DNA of 64,000 nucleotides from Deltaproteobacteria bacterium HGW-Deltaproteobacteria-19 (GCA_002841865.1 PHBD01000010.1:1-64000), one strand, 5' to 3'. Positions 42,297 through 52,446 are shown, numbered from the stretch's first letter. Notes: generated from the sequence alone by a model not told the origin. Translations and numbers: made by a program.

Positions 42297-43592
42297 TTAC
42301 GGAGGGCTATCCGTATCATATTCTGCTGCAGGAGGGAACAGCTTTTTCATGGCGCCAACCAGATAGAGTGAGCCGGTCACACAGACCAGACCTTGATTCC
42401 CTGCTTTCTTCCGAGCCTTCTGCAAGCCCGCCTGCGGATCCGGGCAGACCTCAACGGGAACCGATAACAGACGGGACGCGAGTTTCTGAAGCTCTTCCAG
42501 AGAGAGGCCGCGTTCCGACAGGGTTTCCGTGAGAATCACCCCCGAAGCCACGTTGCGCATTTTCTTCAGCATGGATGCAGCGTCCTTGTCCCCCAGCACC
42601 CCGAAAAGAAAGACAATGGGCCTGGCGGCCGCCTCCTCTTTCAAGGCCCGGCAGAGAACGGACATCGCTGCGGGATTGTGGGCCCCGTCGAGAATGACGG
42701 GCGGACTTCCTGGAATCGTTTCCATCCGTCCTTCCCAGCGGGTCATCGCCAGGCCGGATCGAATCGCCGCCCCGTCCACAGGAAAACCCCGATCGGCCAT
42801 GACCTCCAGGGCTGCGAGGGCCAAAGCGGCATTATCGATCTGATGCCTGCCCCGGAGTGGACACGGCAGGAAGTGCTCCTGCCAAAGCCGGCCCTGGTAG
42901 GAGAATTTTCCCCGCCCCAGGGAACGGGCTTTGAACTCCTGACCCAGCCTGAGGATCGTCGCTTTTTTCTTCTGGCATGTCTCCTCCAGCACGCGCCGGA
43001 CCGAAGCCTGGCGGACGCCTGTAATGCAGGTTCCTCCTTCACGGATTACTCCTGCTTTTTCCCCGGCAATATCACGGAGTGTCCTGCCCAGGTAGGCCGT
43101 GTGCTCCAGCCCGATGGTCGTAATCACGGACACGACCGGATTCGCGACCAGATTGGTGGCGTCGAGCCTGCCGCCCATGCCCACCTCCAGAATGGCGACA
43201 TCAGCGCCGGCCCGGCGGAATTCGAGAAACGCAACCGCAGTGACAAATTCAAAATAGGTAAGGGTATCCTCTGCGAGCACCCTCCGGATCTCAAGGACAT
43301 GGCGGCAGAAATTCTCCTCCTCAATCCAGTTGCCCGCAACCCGGATTCTCTCCCGCAGGTCCACCAGGTGAGGGGACGTGTAGAGACCAACGCGGAGCCC
43401 TGCGGCATGAAGAACGGATGCCATAACGGCGGCGACGGACCCCTTGCCGTTTGTACCCGCAATGATCACCGCAGGGCAGGCGTCCTGGGGACGGCCCAGG
43501 TGCTCCAGAACTCGGCACAGGCGACCGAGGCCCAGCCTGATACCCATTCCGCTGAGATATGCAAGATACCGGACGGCTTCCTGATAGGACAT
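42297..43592 (-). CDS. folC: Bifunctional folylpolyglutamate/dihydrofolate synthase
   Basis: A 431-residue Mur-ligase-fold enzyme that adds glutamates to folates. IAGTNGKGSVAAVMASV is the P-loop and LYTSPHLVDLRERI the metal region; ILEVGMGGRLDATN and LDGAHNPAAM are further family blocks. ATG 43592 is used because the longer frame would run through the terminator at 43622-43665. It probably forms an operon with lptD. No accD precedes it, unlike in many proteobacteria. Confidence 0.93.
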   Translation of the reverse strand: MSYQEAVRYLAYLSGMGIRLGLGRLCRVLEHLGRPQDACPAVIIAGTNGKGSVAAVMASVLHAAGLRVGLYTSPHLVDLRERIRVAGNWIEEENFCRHVLEIRRVLAEDTLTYFEFVTAVAFLEFRRAGADVAILEVGMGGRLDATNLVANPVVSVITTIGLEHTAYLGRTLRDIAGEKAGVIREGGTCITGVRQASVRRVLEETCQKKKATILRLGQEFKARSLGRGKFSYQGRLWQEHFLPCPLRGRHQIDNAALALAALEVMADRGFPVDGAAIRSGLAMTRWEGRMETIPGSPPVILDGAHNPAAMSVLCRALKEEAAARPIVFLFGVLGDKDAASMLKKMRNVASGVILTETLSERGLSLEELQKLASRLLSVPVEVCPDPQAGLQKARKKAGNQGLVCVTGSLYLVGAMKKLFPPAAEYDTDSPP

Positions 43593-43621
43593 GATCACAA
43601 AGGACCGCTGGGAATGATAAG

Positions 43622-43665
43622 AAAAAAGCCATGAACCCGGCGGATAAAACACGCCAGCCCATGGC
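43622..43665 (-). terminator. Terminator after the EF-Tu-domain-like gene
   Basis: On the minus strand GCCATG (43660-43665) pairs with CATGGC (43628-43633), with an inner GGCG/CGCC pair, and six T residues follow (43622-43627). It is 30 bases after the small gene's stop and just upstream of folC. Confidence 0.75.
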
Positions 43666-43694
43666 CTTCCTGAACCTGGTGATGATCTGCCCGG

Positions 43695-43949
43695 CTATTC
43701 GACCTTGAAGACCTCGTCGCCGGGTCGGACCCGATCGGCCACCTTGATGCCGATGTAATCACCCGCTACGGCCTTTTCCACCTTCTGGTTGTTTACCTCC
43801 ATGGAATCGATCGCCATCGTCAAATCGGTTGTGTGGCCAAAAAACTTGATGGATTCCCCGACCTTGAGTTCCCCGTCCGTGATCTTGACGGCGGCGACGC
43901 TTGGCTTCGCAAAAAACTTCACAACTTCTCCAATCTTGATATCCGCCAT
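43695..43949 (-). CDS. Small translation-factor domain II-like protein
   Basis: An 84-residue protein that looks like an isolated beta-barrel of EF-Tu/IF2 domain II. Visible blocks are GEVVKFFAKPSVAAVKI, LKVGESIKFFGHTTDL and VEKAVAGDYIGIKV, ending RVRPGDEVF. There is no GTPase domain. RBS AAAGGAGG precedes the ATG. Similar stand-alone proteins are annotated as elongation-factor-like; function unknown. It lies between the end of the ribosomal cluster and folC and has its own terminator. Confidence 0.8.
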   Translation of the reverse strand: MADIKIGEVVKFFAKPSVAAVKITDGELKVGESIKFFGHTTDLTMAIDSMEVNNQKVEKAVAGDYIGIKVADRVRPGDEVFKVE

Positions 43950-44037
43950 GGTACCTCCTTTCGTCGGCTATCCTTTTCGGGATCAACCCGGTTTTTCCTG
44001 CGTTGGATAAGTATCTCCGAACCCGGAAAAAGACAAG

Positions 44038-44069
44038 AAAAAAAGAGGCAGGCTTGATCGGCCTGCCTC
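44038..44069 (-). terminator. Intrinsic terminator of the ribosomal operon (after rplQ)
   Basis: On the minus strand a perfect 9-bp stem GAGGCAGGC / GCCTGCCTC with a 7-base loop is followed by seven T residues (44038-44044). It lies 52 bases after the rplQ stop and probably ends the long ribosomal transcript. Confidence 0.93.
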
Positions 44070-44120
44070 TCGTCAGTTCTCAGGGCAACCATCCGACCGG
44101 AACTGTCCGGCCGCGTTTCA

Positions 44121-44534
44121 TCAGGCGGTTTTCTGCTTGCCCTTCTGGGTCTTCTTGGCCTTCTGGGCCTTTTCCTTCTCTCCCCCGACGAATTCGATGA
44201 GGGCCATGGGGGCATTGTCGCCGGTCCTGTAACCGGTCTTCACGATTCTTGTGTAGCCGCCCTTGCGCTCCTTGAATCTTGACGAGATCTGCTCGAATAA
44301 CTTCTCCACGACATCCCGGTCCCGCACATAGGCCAGAGCTTGCCGCCGGGCATGGAGATCACCCCGTTTTCCCAGGGTGACCATCTTCTCCGCGACACGC
44401 CGCAGTTCCTTCGCCTTGATGTCCGTTGTCTCGATCTTCTCGTATTTCAAGAAGGACGTAACCATGTTGCGGAACATGGCTTTCCGGTGGCTGGATGTTC
44501 TTCCAAGTTTCGTTGTCAGTTTCCGGTGACGCAT
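44121..44534 (-). CDS. rplQ: 50S ribosomal protein L17
   Basis: A 137-residue L17. [21 protein letters not shown] is the conserved opening (quoted in part) and [20 protein letters not shown] closes the domain. A Lys/Ala/Gln-rich C-terminal tail (about 20 residues) is longer than in E. coli. Last gene of the cluster, 27 bases after rpoA. Confidence 0.96.
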   Translation of the reverse strand: MRHRKLTTKLGRTSSHRKAMFRNMVTSFLKYEKIETTDIKAKELRRVAEKMVTLGKRGDLHARRQALAYVRDRDVVEKLFEQISSRFKERKGGYTRIVKTGYRTGDNAPMALIEFVGGEKEKAQKAKKTQKGKQKTA

Positions 44535-44561
44535 GAGTCCGGTCCTTTCCTCGACGGATGG

Positions 44562-45578
44562 TTAACTGTCCCGGCCCCCGCCTAGCTCATCCGCTTCGGC
44601 GGCCCGGTTCCAGGGTGGGAATTCGAGTTTCATCCCGAAATTGAGGCCCATTTCGTCCAGAATCGTCTTGATTTCGTTGAGCGATTTCCTTCCGAAATTC
44701 TTAGTCTTGAGCATCTCCGCTTCCGACTTCTGGACAAGCTCCCCGATGAGTTTGATGCCTGCGTTCTTCAGGCAGTTGGCAGAACGCACGGAGAGTTCCA
44801 TGTCGTCAACGCTGCGGAGCAGCATTTCGTTGACATCCCGCTCCGGTTCCTGCGCGGGCGCCTCCTCTTCCTCCACCTCGTCGAAATTGATGAAGGTGTC
44901 CAGCTGATCCTTGAGGATCTTTGCGGCATACGCCACGGCGTCCTCAGGCAGGACACTCCCGTCGGTCCATACTTCCAGGATCAGTTTGTCGTAATCCGCT
45001 ACCTGGCCCACACGGGCGTAAGTTACGGTATAATTGATCTTCTTCATCGGCGAGAAGATGGCGTCAATGTTGATCGTCCCTTCCGGCTGATCGACATCCC
45101 GCTCCCGCTTCGCCGGGACATATCCCTTCCCCATCTTCACGACCATGGAGGCCTTAAACGGCGCCTCCCCCGACAGGGTGGCGATATAATGCTCCGGATT
45201 GAGCACCTCTACCGTTCCGTCCGTTGTGAGGTCCGCCGCCGTGACGGTTCCACCCTTCGAGCGGTCAATGGTTACTGTTCGGGGACCATCCCCGTGCATC
45301 TTGAAACGGACACCTTTAATGTTGAGGATGATGTCCGTTACATCCTCTTTTACACCCGGAATTGTGTCAAATTCATGAAGGACACCGTCGAACTTTACGG
45401 AAACAACCGCCGCTCCCTGAATGGATGACAGGAGCACCCTTCGCAGGGCGTTGCCCAGCGTGATGCCGAATCCTCTCTCCAAGGGCTGGCAGGTGAACTC
45501 TCCATAGGAACGGGTATGCGTGCCCTCATCGCACTCGATACGCTTGGGCCGTATCAGACTGCGCCAATTGCTTTGCAT
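44562..45578 (-). CDS. rpoA: RNA polymerase alpha subunit
   Basis: A 338-residue alpha subunit. The N-terminal dimerisation domain has [19 protein letters not shown], and the C-terminal domain, which binds UP elements and activators, has [15 protein letters not shown] and [10 protein letters not shown] short acidic linker ([13 protein letters not shown]) joins them. ATG 45578 gives standard length with AAAGGAA upstream. It is between rpsD and rplQ as in the alpha operon. Confidence 0.97.
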   Translation of the reverse strand: MQSNWRSLIRPKRIECDEGTHTRSYGEFTCQPLERGFGITLGNALRRVLLSSIQGAAVVSVKFDGVLHEFDTIPGVKEDVTDIILNIKGVRFKMHGDGPRTVTIDRSKGGTVTAADLTTDGTVEVLNPEHYIATLSGEAPFKASMVVKMGKGYVPAKRERDVDQPEGTINIDAIFSPMKKINYTVTYARVGQVADYDKLILEVWTDGSVLPEDAVAYAAKILKDQLDTFINFDEVEEEEAPAQEPERDVNEMLLRSVDDMELSVRSANCLKNAGIKLIGELVQKSEAEMLKTKNFGRKSLNEIKTILDEMGLNFGMKLEFPPWNRAAEADELGGGRDS

Positions 45579-45623
45579 AGACGTGATTTCCTTTCCGCCA
45601 TTTTCAAGCCAAGTCATCAGCTG

Positions 45624-46250
45624 TTATTTCGAATACAACTCGACGACCAGCTGCTCCTGTACGGGCATGGTGAGTTCTTCTCGGCTGGGAAGAGCTTTGA
45701 CGCCCCCCCGGAAGTTCTCCTTATCCAGTTCCAACCAGGTAGGAACTCCCCGCCTGGCTACCGTCTCCATGGCCTCTACAATCCTTTCAACTTTTCGGCT
45801 TCCCTCTCGAACTTCGATCGAGTCGCCTGCTTTGACAAGGTATGAAGGAATATTGACCGGCTTGGAGTTCACCAGGAAATGGTTGTGCCGGACCATCTGG
45901 CGAGCCTCTGTTCGTGAAGTGGCAAATCCCATCCTGAAAGCCATATTATCCAATCGGCGCTCCAGAAGAACCAGAAGGTTGGTTCCGGTAATTCCTTTCT
46001 GTCGATCTGCCATCTCGAAATAGCCGCGGAACTGCTTCTCCAACACCCCATACATCCTCTTGAGCTTCTGCTTCTCCCTCAACTGGACGCCGTAATCGGA
46101 GAATTTTTTCCGAATCTGACCGTGCTCGCCCGGTGCATAGCCACGCCTTTCATAGGCGCACTTTTCGCTGTAACAACGGTCTCCCTTGAGGTAAAGCTTC
46201 AGTCCCTCTCTCCGGCACCGCCTGCATGCGGATTCCGTATATCTCGCCAA
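45624..46250 (-). CDS. rpsD: 30S ribosomal protein S4 (zinc-binding form)
   Basis: A 208-residue S4 that nucleates 30S assembly and in many bacteria represses its own operon. Cysteines at 9, 12, 26 and 31 form the zinc site of the C+ type. The S4 RNA-binding domain is [17 protein letters not shown]. It sits 66 bases downstream of rpsK. Confidence 0.97.
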   Translation of the reverse strand: MARYTESACRRCRREGLKLYLKGDRCYSEKCAYERRGYAPGEHGQIRKKFSDYGVQLREKQKLKRMYGVLEKQFRGYFEMADRQKGITGTNLLVLLERRLDNMAFRMGFATSRTEARQMVRHNHFLVNSKPVNIPSYLVKAGDSIEVREGSRKVERIVEAMETVARRGVPTWLELDKENFRGGVKALPSREELTMPVQEQLVVELYSK

Positions 46251-46316
46251 CGGTTCCTCCCTCAGCTCATCTGCTAATGTTAATGGAAATCTGCCTGGAC
46301 GAATCTCACCCAGGTC

Positions 46317-46709
46317 TTACACACGCCGCCTCTTGGGCGGACGGCATCCGTTATGTGGGATCGGGGTGACATCCCTGATCAGGCTGATGTTCAAACCTGC
46401 AACCTGGAGAGCCCTGAGTGCCGACTCCCGACCAGCACCGGGACCACGTACATACACCTGAACGGTTCTCATCCCGTGTTCCTTAGCCTTTTTAACTGCG
46501 TCTTCCGCCGCCATCTGCGCCGCGAAGGGCGTGCTCTTCCGGGAACCCTTGAAACCCTGAACTCCCGCAGAGGACCAGGCGATCACGTTCCCGCTGAGGT
46601 CAGTAATGGTGATGATGGTGTTATTGAACGTCGACTGGATATGGGCCACCCCTTCCGCAATGTTCTTTTTTTCCTTCTTCTTGCCCGTCTTTCGCGCTGG
46701 CCTAGCCAT
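46317..46709 (-). CDS. rpsK: 30S ribosomal protein S11
   Basis: A 130-residue S11. [15 protein letters not shown] and the C-terminal [11 protein letters not shown] are diagnostic; the basic N-terminus (KKEKKN) is usual. Standard position between rpsM and rpsD. Confidence 0.97.
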   Translation of the reverse strand: MARPARKTGKKKEKKNIAEGVAHIQSTFNNTIITITDLSGNVIAWSSAGVQGFKGSRKSTPFAAQMAAEDAVKKAKEHGMRTVQVYVRGPGAGRESALRALQVAGLNISLIRDVTPIPHNGCRPPKRRRV

Positions 46710-46733
46710 GATTCCTCCGTGAGCGCTTTGTCG

Positions 46734-47102
46734 CTACTTTTTCTTGGCCCCGACGCCTCGCCTGGGACCTTTCCGGCTCCTTGCGTTTGTTCGGGTACGC
46801 TGTCCCCGTACGGGCAGTCCCTTCCTGTGCCTCAAACCGCGGTAGGAACCCAAATCCATCAGCCTCTTGATGGCCATGGATATATCCCTGCGAAGATCGC
46901 CCTCTACCTTGTGTTCCCGGTCGATAATATTCCGGATGGCGGTAATCTCCGCGTCCGCGAGTACATCCGTCTTGGTCTCGGGAGCTATCCCCGCTTCCTT
47001 GAGGATCTGCAGGGACTTCGTCCGACCGATGCCATAGATGTAGGTCAGGGCAATCTCCATCCGCTTGTTTTTCGGCAAATCCACTCCGGCAATGCGCGCC
47101 AC
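46734..47102 (-). CDS. rpsM: 30S ribosomal protein S13
   Basis: A 122-residue S13 contacting the 50S subunit and P-site t[17 protein letters not shown] opens it, the helix-two-turn-helix IYGIGRTKS follows, and [20 protein letters not shown] (20 residues) is the conserved C-terminal block. It starts 20 bases after rpmJ. Confidence 0.97.
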   Translation of the reverse strand: MARIAGVDLPKNKRMEIALTYIYGIGRTKSLQILKEAGIAPETKTDVLADAEITAIRNIIDREHKVEGDLRRDISMAIKRLMDLGSYRGLRHRKGLPVRGQRTRTNARSRKGPRRGVGAKKK

Positions 47103-47122
47103 TGAAAACCTCCTGGTACGAA

Positions 47123-47236
47123 TTATCCCTGACGCTGCTTATGCTTCGGATTCTCACAGATGACCCTGAGCACGCCACGCCTCTTGACGATCTTGCATTT
47201 ATCACAGATTTTCTTCACGGAAGACCGTACTTTCAC
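47123..47236 (-). CDS. rpmJ: 50S ribosomal protein L36 (GTG start)
   Basis: A 37-residue L36. Translation from GTG at 47236 gives [17 protein letters not shown] at the start and ends KQRQG. Zinc ligands are C11, C14, C27 and H32, the zinc-binding form. RBS GGAGGGAG precedes the GTG. It fills the gap between infA and rpsM in the expected order. Confidence 0.95.
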   Translation of the reverse strand: MKVRSSVKKICDKCKIVKRRGVLRVICENPKHKQRQG

Positions 47237-47299
47237 GACACTCCCTCCCTGCTGTCAGATTCCCTGTCGTTTTTCGATCCGGGGCGATCCGCCAGCCTT

Positions 47300-47518
47300 T
47301 CATTTTGCCCGGTATATGATCCTTCCCCTGGTCAGGTCATATGGTGAAAGCTCCACGGTGACCCGGTCCCCCGGTAGAATCTTGATAAAATGCATCCGCA
47401 TCTTTCCGGAAATGTGGGCCAGAACGCGATGACCGTTCTCCAGCTCCACCCGGAACATGGCGTTTGGCAAGGGTTCAACGACCCGGCCTTCCACCTCTAT
47501 GGATTCTTCCTTTGCCAT
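47300..47518 (-). CDS. infA: Translation initiation factor IF-1
   Basis: A 72-residue OB-fold protein that blocks the A site during initiation. [12 protein letters not shown] and [17 protein letters not shown] are invariant blocks. Exact family length. It lies 45 bases after map and 63 before rpmJ. Confidence 0.97.
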   Translation of the reverse strand: MAKEESIEVEGRVVEPLPNAMFRVELENGHRVLAHISGKMRMHFIKILPGDRVTVELSPYDLTRGRIIYRAK

Positions 47519-47563
47519 GTCTCCGTACCGGCTCCTTCAAATCCTCTGCTGAAGAGTCCGCTC

Positions 47564-48313
47564 TCAATGAATGCGGCTCAAGATCACGGGACCGTTTTTC
47601 GTAATGGCGATAGAATGTTCGAAGTGAGCGGACAGCCTTCCGTCCGCTGTTACAACCGTCCATCCATCGTTCATCACCCGAACCCGCCATCCCCCCTGAT
47701 TAACCATGGGTTCGATGGCAAGCACCATTCCCGCCTTTAACTCAATCCCGCGCTTCTCTATTCCGTAGTTCGGAATCTGAGGTTCCTCGTGAAGTGTCTT
47801 GCCGATTCCATGACCGACAAAGTCTCTCACGACAGAAAAGCCTGCGTTCTCCACATGTTTCTGAATGGCCGCGGAAATATCACCCAGTCGCTGACCACTT
47901 CTTGCTTGTTCAATCCCCTTATAAAGGCACTCTTCTGTTACACGAATAAGTTTTTTTGCCTCTTCGGAAACCTCACCCACGGGAACCGTAATGGCAGCAT
48001 CGCCGTAGTAACCCTTGTACAGGGCTCCGAAGTCCAGTCCGACAATGTCACCCTCCCGGAGAATCCGGTCCGACGGCATCCCGTGGACTACCTCTGCGTT
48101 TACGGAGGCACAGAGAGAGAAAGGGTAGCCCCTGTATCCCTTGAAGGCCGGCTTCGCACCCCTTTTCCTTGTAAGCATTTCCGAGTGACGGTCCAACTCC
48201 CGGGTCGTGATCCCCGGTTTTATCATTTTCTCCAGTTCGCTGAGTATCTCCGCCACAATCTGATTGGCGCCTCGGATAGTCTCGATTTCTTCCGGCGATT
48301 TCAGGATAACCAT
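47564..48313 (-). CDS. map: Methionine aminopeptidase, type I
   Basis: A 249-residue enzyme that removes N-terminal Met from new proteins. Metal ligands are visible in GLDFGALYKGYYGDAA, HGIGKTLHEEP, AIEPMV and FEHSIAI. It follows secY directly; the adk gene that often lies between them is absent. Confidence 0.96.
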   Translation of the reverse strand: MVILKSPEEIETIRGANQIVAEILSELEKMIKPGITTRELDRHSEMLTRKRGAKPAFKGYRGYPFSLCASVNAEVVHGMPSDRILREGDIVGLDFGALYKGYYGDAAITVPVGEVSEEAKKLIRVTEECLYKGIEQARSGQRLGDISAAIQKHVENAGFSVVRDFVGHGIGKTLHEEPQIPNYGIEKRGIELKAGMVLAIEPMVNQGGWRVRVMNDGWTVVTADGRLSAHFEHSIAITKNGPVILSRIH

Positions 48314-48337
48314 AACAGCCGTCGAAACTTTCTGGTC

Positions 48338-49645
48338 TCAACGCCGCTTGGCCAGACGGCCTTTTTTCAGGAATCCTTCGTACTGCCGTGTCAGAAGGTG
48401 CGTCTCGATCTGACCGGCCGTATCCAGGGCTACACCAACCACAATCAACAAAGCCGTCCCACCAAAATAGAAAGGAACGTTGAAGTTACTAATCAGAATG
48501 CTCGGCAGCACGCAAACCGCAGAAACATAAATCGCGCCTCCGAAGGTCAGCCTCGACAGTACGGCATCGATATATTCGGCCGTTTTCTTTCCCGGTCGGA
48601 TTCCGGGAATGTACCCGCCGTATTTCTTTATGTTATCCGCAACATCAACGGGATTGAAGACAACCGCCGTATAAAAATAACAGAAGAAAACGATGAAACC
48701 TATATACAGAAGTTCGTAAGCCATCCTACCCGGAACAAGAGCATCTGAAACGACTTTCATCCAGGGATGGGCGATGAAGTTGGCCAGTGTCGCCGGAAAC
48801 ATGATGATGGAGGACGCAAAAATCGGCGGGATAACGCCGGCCGTATTTACTTTGAGCGGGAGGTGCGTTGTCTGCCCACCGTAAACCTTTCTCCCCACAA
48901 CCCGTTTCGCGTACTGGATTGGAATTCTCCTTTGCGCACTCTCCACAAACACGATTACGCCAACCACACCGACCATCAAAATGATTAGCAGGAGAATGAA
49001 GAAAACTCCCATTTCACCGCTGGAGAGCAGGCGGAATGTGTTGAAGATCGCTGCCGGAGCCCGGCAAACGATCCCGGCAAAAATGATCAGCGAGATCCCG
49101 TTACCGATTCCCCGTTCCGTAATCTGTTCCCCCAGCCACATGATAAATGCAGTGCCTGCCGTGAGGGTGATCATGGTCATGAGGCGGAATCCCCACCCAG
49201 GATCGAGGACGATAGAGGCACCATTGGGGCCGGCCATGCTCTCGAGTCCCACCGCGATTCCGAAGCCCTGAATTATGCTCAGCAGTACTGTCCCGTAACG
49301 GGTATACTGGGTGATTTTTCTTCTTCCCGCCTCCCCCTCCTTGGAAAGCCTCTCCAGATGAGGAATGGCAATGGTCAGAAGCTGCAATATGATGGAGGAA
49401 CTGATATAGGGCATGATGCCCAGCGAGAACACGGAGAAATTGCTCAGTGCTCCTCCGGCAAACATGTCAAAGAGCCCCAGGAGTGAACCCCTGGCTTGTT
49501 CGAAAAACGCAGCCAGCGCTACAGAATCAATTCCGGGGGTTGGGACATGAGCCCCGATCCGGTAAACCGACAACAGCAAAAAGCTGATGAGGATCCTTTT
49601 CTGGAGTTCCGGGATCTTCGGGATATTTGAGAACCCGCCTAACAA
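48338..49645 (-). CDS. secY: Protein translocase subunit SecY
   Basis: The 435-residue channel of the Sec translocon with ten membrane spans. FSVFSLGIMPYISSSIILQLL and FFVESAQRRIPIQYAKR-type segments (quoted in part) are conserved, the latter being the cytoplasmic loop that contacts SecA and ribosomes. It starts two bases after rplO, so is translationally linked to it. Confidence 0.97.
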   Translation of the reverse strand: MLGGFSNIPKIPELQKRILISFLLLSVYRIGAHVPTPGIDSVALAAFFEQARGSLLGLFDMFAGGALSNFSVFSLGIMPYISSSIILQLLTIAIPHLERLSKEGEAGRRKITQYTRYGTVLLSIIQGFGIAVGLESMAGPNGASIVLDPGWGFRLMTMITLTAGTAFIMWLGEQITERGIGNGISLIIFAGIVCRAPAAIFNTFRLLSSGEMGVFFILLLIILMVGVVGVIVFVESAQRRIPIQYAKRVVGRKVYGGQTTHLPLKVNTAGVIPPIFASSIIMFPATLANFIAHPWMKVVSDALVPGRMAYELLYIGFIVFFCYFYTAVVFNPVDVADNIKKYGGYIPGIRPGKKTAEYIDAVLSRLTFGGAIYVSAVCVLPSILISNFNVPFYFGGTALLIVVGVALDTAGQIETHLLTRQYEGFLKKGRLAKRR

Positions 49646-49647
49646 GA

Positions 49648-50091
49648 TCAGGCCCCCTCGACGACGGAGCCGCCGGCGGCAAGAATCTTCTCCTTGGCCC
49701 CCCGACTGACCATTTCAAGTTTTACCGACAGAGGCCTGTCGACCAATCCTTTCCCGAGAACCTTGATTCCGTCACCAACGTTACGGACGAGGCCGCTCTG
49801 GATCAGTAGCGATTCGTCAATGATTGTTCCTTCGGGGAAGCGGTTCAACTGGCTGACGTTGATAATGGCTATATCCTTGCGAAACGGATTCCGAAATCCT
49901 CTCTTGGGAATTCTGCGATACAAAGGCATCTGTCCGCCTTCAAACCCCGGATTCCTGCTGCTTCCGGAGCGTGCGTTCTGCCCCTTGTGACCACGACAGG
50001 ATGTCCCGCCATGACCGGATCCTTCTCCGCGGCCAACTCGCTTCCTTTTCTTTCGCGAACCCTCAGAGGGTTTTAATGATCCAAGATTCAT
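49648..50091 (-). CDS. rplO: 50S ribosomal protein L15
   Basis: A 147-residue L15. The Gly/Arg-rich N-terminal half has [21 protein letters not shown], given here as [11 protein letters not shown], and [18 protein letters not shown] is the diagnostic centre. Its start overlaps the rpmD stop by four bases. Confidence 0.97.
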   Translation of the reverse strand: MNLGSLKPSEGSRKKRKRVGRGEGSGHGGTSCRGHKGQNARSGSSRNPGFEGGQMPLYRRIPKRGFRNPFRKDIAIINVSQLNRFPEGTIIDESLLIQSGLVRNVGDGIKVLGKGLVDRPLSVKLEMVSRGAKEKILAAGGSVVEGA

Positions 50092-50285
50092 GATTTGTGG
50101 ACCTCGATCTCTTCCACCGCGACCAAGTGGATCACCTTTTGCACCATTCCACGAATGGCAGGCGTGTCCTCCAGAACGACGGCCTTGTTGATCCTCCCCA
50201 GCCCGATCCCCTTGAGAACCTTGCGATGGGCCTCCGGCCGCCCTATATAGCTCTTTACCTGCGTGATTTTCAGTTTCTTATCCAC
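50088..50285 (-). CDS. rpmD: 50S ribosomal protein L30 (GTG start)
   Basis: A 65-residue L30. The GTG at 50285 follows GGGAG and yields the family N-terminus [17 protein letters not shown] longer ATG-started frame would overlap rpsE and adds 15 unrelated residues. [20 protein letters not shown] is the conserved core. Confidence 0.93.
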   Translation of the reverse strand: MDKKLKITQVKSYIGRPEAHRKVLKGIGLGRINKAVVLEDTPAIRGMVQKVIHLVAVEEIEVHKS

Positions 50286-50304
50286 GGCTGTATCTCCCGG
50301 CTCC

Positions 50305-50820
50305 TCAGGATTTTCCCCGCAGGGCCGCAATGTCCTCCGGCCGCCTCAACTGGGAAAGTCCCTCCAGCGTGGCCTTCACCAGATTATGCGGGTTGTGGGA
50401 CCCCAGGCATTTCGTCAGAATGTTGTGGACCCCTGCGCATTCAAGGACGGCCCTTACGGCGCCGCCTGCGATCAAGCCGGTCCCTGCAGAGGCGGGCTTC
50501 AGCAGAACCCTGCCCGCTCCGAACTGACCAACGACCTCGTAGGGAATGGTCCCCTGGATGACTGCAACGGGAATCATATTCTTCTTTGCCTGCTCCATGC
50601 CCTTGCGAATCGCTTCCGGCACTTCGTGCGCTTTCCCGAGGCCGGCCCCAACCGAACCCTTTCCGTCACCCACAACGACGATGGCACTGAAACGGAACCG
50701 CCTTCCGCCCTTGACAACCTTTGCCGTACGGTTGATGGTGATGACGCGGTCGAGGAGATCCGACTCCTCCATGCCTCTCTTTTCCAAGGATCCCTTCCTT
50801 CCTTCAAACTCTCGGCTCAT
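50305..50820 (-). CDS. rpsE: 30S ribosomal protein S5
   Basis: A 171-residue S5, important for decoding fidelity. It has the dsRNA-binding-like N-terminal domain ([20 protein letters not shown]) and the C-terminal [23 protein letters not shown] 50820 is one base after the rplR stop codon; an upstream start inside rplR is rejected. Confidence 0.96.
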   Translation of the reverse strand: MSREFEGRKGSLEKRGMEESDLLDRVITINRTAKVVKGGRRFRFSAIVVVGDGKGSVGAGLGKAHEVPEAIRKGMEQAKKNMIPVAVIQGTIPYEVVGQFGAGRVLLKPASAGTGLIAGGAVRAVLECAGVHNILTKCLGSHNPHNLVKATLEGLSQLRRPEDIAALRGKS

Positions 50821-50821
50821 A

Positions 50822-51187
50822 TTAGAAATCCAGACCGGCCTCCCGCGCCGCATCGGCCAAGGCTTTCACCCGGCCATGAAAGAGATAAGCCCCTCTATCG
50901 AATATAACCTGCCTGACTCCCAGATCCATCAGACGGCTTGCCACAAGCTTGCCAACCTCCCGGGCTGCGTCCTGCTTTTTCAGGTCCGTTACGCGGCCGC
51001 GAAGATCCGCATGCAGCGTGGATGCCTCCACCAGCGTTCTACTTTCCTGATCATTGATGGCCTGCACGTAAATGTGCTTCGAACTGCGGAATACAGAAAG
51101 CCGGGGCCTGGCACCTGTACCAAAGATCTTGCCCCGAACCCTCTTCTTCCGCTTATCCTTGACCTGCTGAATCCTCTTGGACGACAA
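50822..51187 (-). CDS. rplR: 50S ribosomal protein L18
   Basis: A 121-residue L18 that binds 5S r[21 protein letters not shown] and the C-terminal [20 protein letters not shown] (20 residues) are diagnostic. Standard position between rplF and rpsE. Confidence 0.97.
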   Translation of the reverse strand: MSSKRIQQVKDKRKKRVRGKIFGTGARPRLSVFRSSKHIYVQAINDQESRTLVEASTLHADLRGRVTDLKKQDAAREVGKLVASRLMDLGVRQVIFDRGAYLFHGRVKALADAAREAGLDF

Positions 51188-51220
51188 TGGTTCACCTCTC
51201 TGCCGCGACGCCTCGGCGTT

Positions 51221-51766
51221 TTACTTGGAGCCGATGGATTTCCCAACCTTCCTTCGTACTGTCTCGCCCGTATACCGGATCCCTTTTCCCTTATAAGGCT
51301 CCGGCTTTCGGAGCGCTCGGATCTCGGCGGCTACGCGGCCTACCAACTGCTTGTCAATACCCGTGACAAGCAGGTTCACCTGCTTGTCGATTTTTACGCT
51401 GATTCCTTCCGGAATCACGTATTCCAAAGGGCTGGAGTAACCGACAATGAGTTTCAACCGGTTGTTTTCAACCAGTTCGGCCCGGTATCCAACGCCCGCG
51501 ATCTCCAGTTTTTTCTCAAAACCTGCGCTGACACCCGTCACCATGTTAGCGACAAGTGTTCTCGTCAACCCGTGAAAGGATCGATCATAGCGGTTGTCGG
51601 TATTTCTCTGGATCGTGATCTGCTTGTTTTCCACGATCATCTGAATTCCCTTTGGAATCGATGCTGAAAGAACTCCCTTCGGGCCATCCACCCGAACGGC
51701 GTCTCCCTCCTGATGCACCTTCACCCCGTCGGGAAGCGCTATCTGTTTCTTACCAATCCTGGACAT
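51221..51766 (-). CDS. rplF: 50S ribosomal protein L6
   Basis: A 181-residue L6 near the GTPase centre. MSRIGKKQIALPDGVKV is the family start and PEPYKGKGIRY the C-terminal rRNA-binding block. The 21-residue upstream extension in the same frame is rejected because it overlaps rpsH and is not conserved-looking. Confidence 0.97.
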   Translation of the reverse strand: MSRIGKKQIALPDGVKVHQEGDAVRVDGPKGVLSASIPKGIQMIVENKQITIQRNTDNRYDRSFHGLTRTLVANMVTGVSAGFEKKLEIAGVGYRAELVENNRLKLIVGYSSPLEYVIPEGISVKIDKQVNLLVTGIDKQLVGRVAAEIRALRKPEPYKGKGIRYTGETVRRKVGKSIGSK

Positions 51767-51800
51767 GGAATGCGTTCTCCTGCACCTTGCTTTCTGCCGC

Positions 51801-52202
51801 TTACCAAACGCTGCAGATGACCTCACCACCTACGTTCTGTTCCCTCGCCTCCCGGTCTGTCATGACGCCCTTTGACGTAGACAGAATTGCGATGCCATAG
51901 CCGTTCAGAACCTTCGGGATCTTTTCACAACCTACGTAAACCCTTCTTCCGGGTTTGCTTACTCTCTGAATGCCGGTGATGACCGTCTTTCTGGGATCAG
52001 GATATCTGAGATACACCCGAAGGAATTCCATCCCGTCGCTGTCTTTCTTCACGTCGAATCCACCAATGAATCCAGACCGCTTCAACACCTTTGCAATATC
52101 CAGGTTGATCCGGCTAAGCCGCACATCAACACTCTTAAAATGAACCCGGTTGGCATTTCTGATCCGGGTCAGCATATCCGCAATCGGATCCGTCATCCCC
52201 AT
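51801..52202 (-). CDS. rpsH: 30S ribosomal protein S8
   Basis: A 133-residue S8, an early 16S rRNA binder and the translational repressor of the spc operon in E. coli. [16 protein letters not shown] is the family start and [14 protein letters not shown] the C-terminal RNA site. ATG 52202 or the ATG two codons later could be used; GAGGAG favours the first. Confidence 0.96.
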   Translation of the reverse strand: MGMTDPIADMLTRIRNANRVHFKSVDVRLSRINLDIAKVLKRSGFIGGFDVKKDSDGMEFLRVYLRYPDPRKTVITGIQRVSKPGRRVYVGCEKIPKVLNGYGIAILSTSKGVMTDREAREQNVGGEVICSVW

Positions 52203-52226
52203 CGTGAAGACTCCTCGAATATTGGG

Positions 52227-52412
52227 TTACCAGCTGGATTTGATAACGCCTGGAACATCCCCTTTCAGGGAAAGGTTCCGCAGACAAATCCTGCACATGT
52301 CGAATTTGCGGTAGTACGCCCGTGGTCTTCCGCAAATCGGACAACGGTTATACTGCCTAACCGAAAACTTCGGTTTCCGTTTTGCTTTGGCAAGCAGGGA
52401 CTTCTTCGCCAC
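52227..52412 (-). CDS. rpsN: 30S ribosomal protein S14, type Z
   Basis: A 61-residue zinc-binding S14. Cysteines at 24, 27, 40 and 43 (RCPICG and MCRICLR) form the zinc ribbon; the longer zinc-free form of E. coli lacks them. It lies between rplE and rpsH as usual. Confidence 0.97.
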   Translation of the reverse strand: MAKKSLLAKAKRKPKFSVRQYNRCPICGRPRAYYRKFDMCRICLRNLSLKGDVPGVIKSSW

Positions 52413-52446
52413 GCCCGATCCTCCCGAACTCCTCTTTTGGTTTCTC

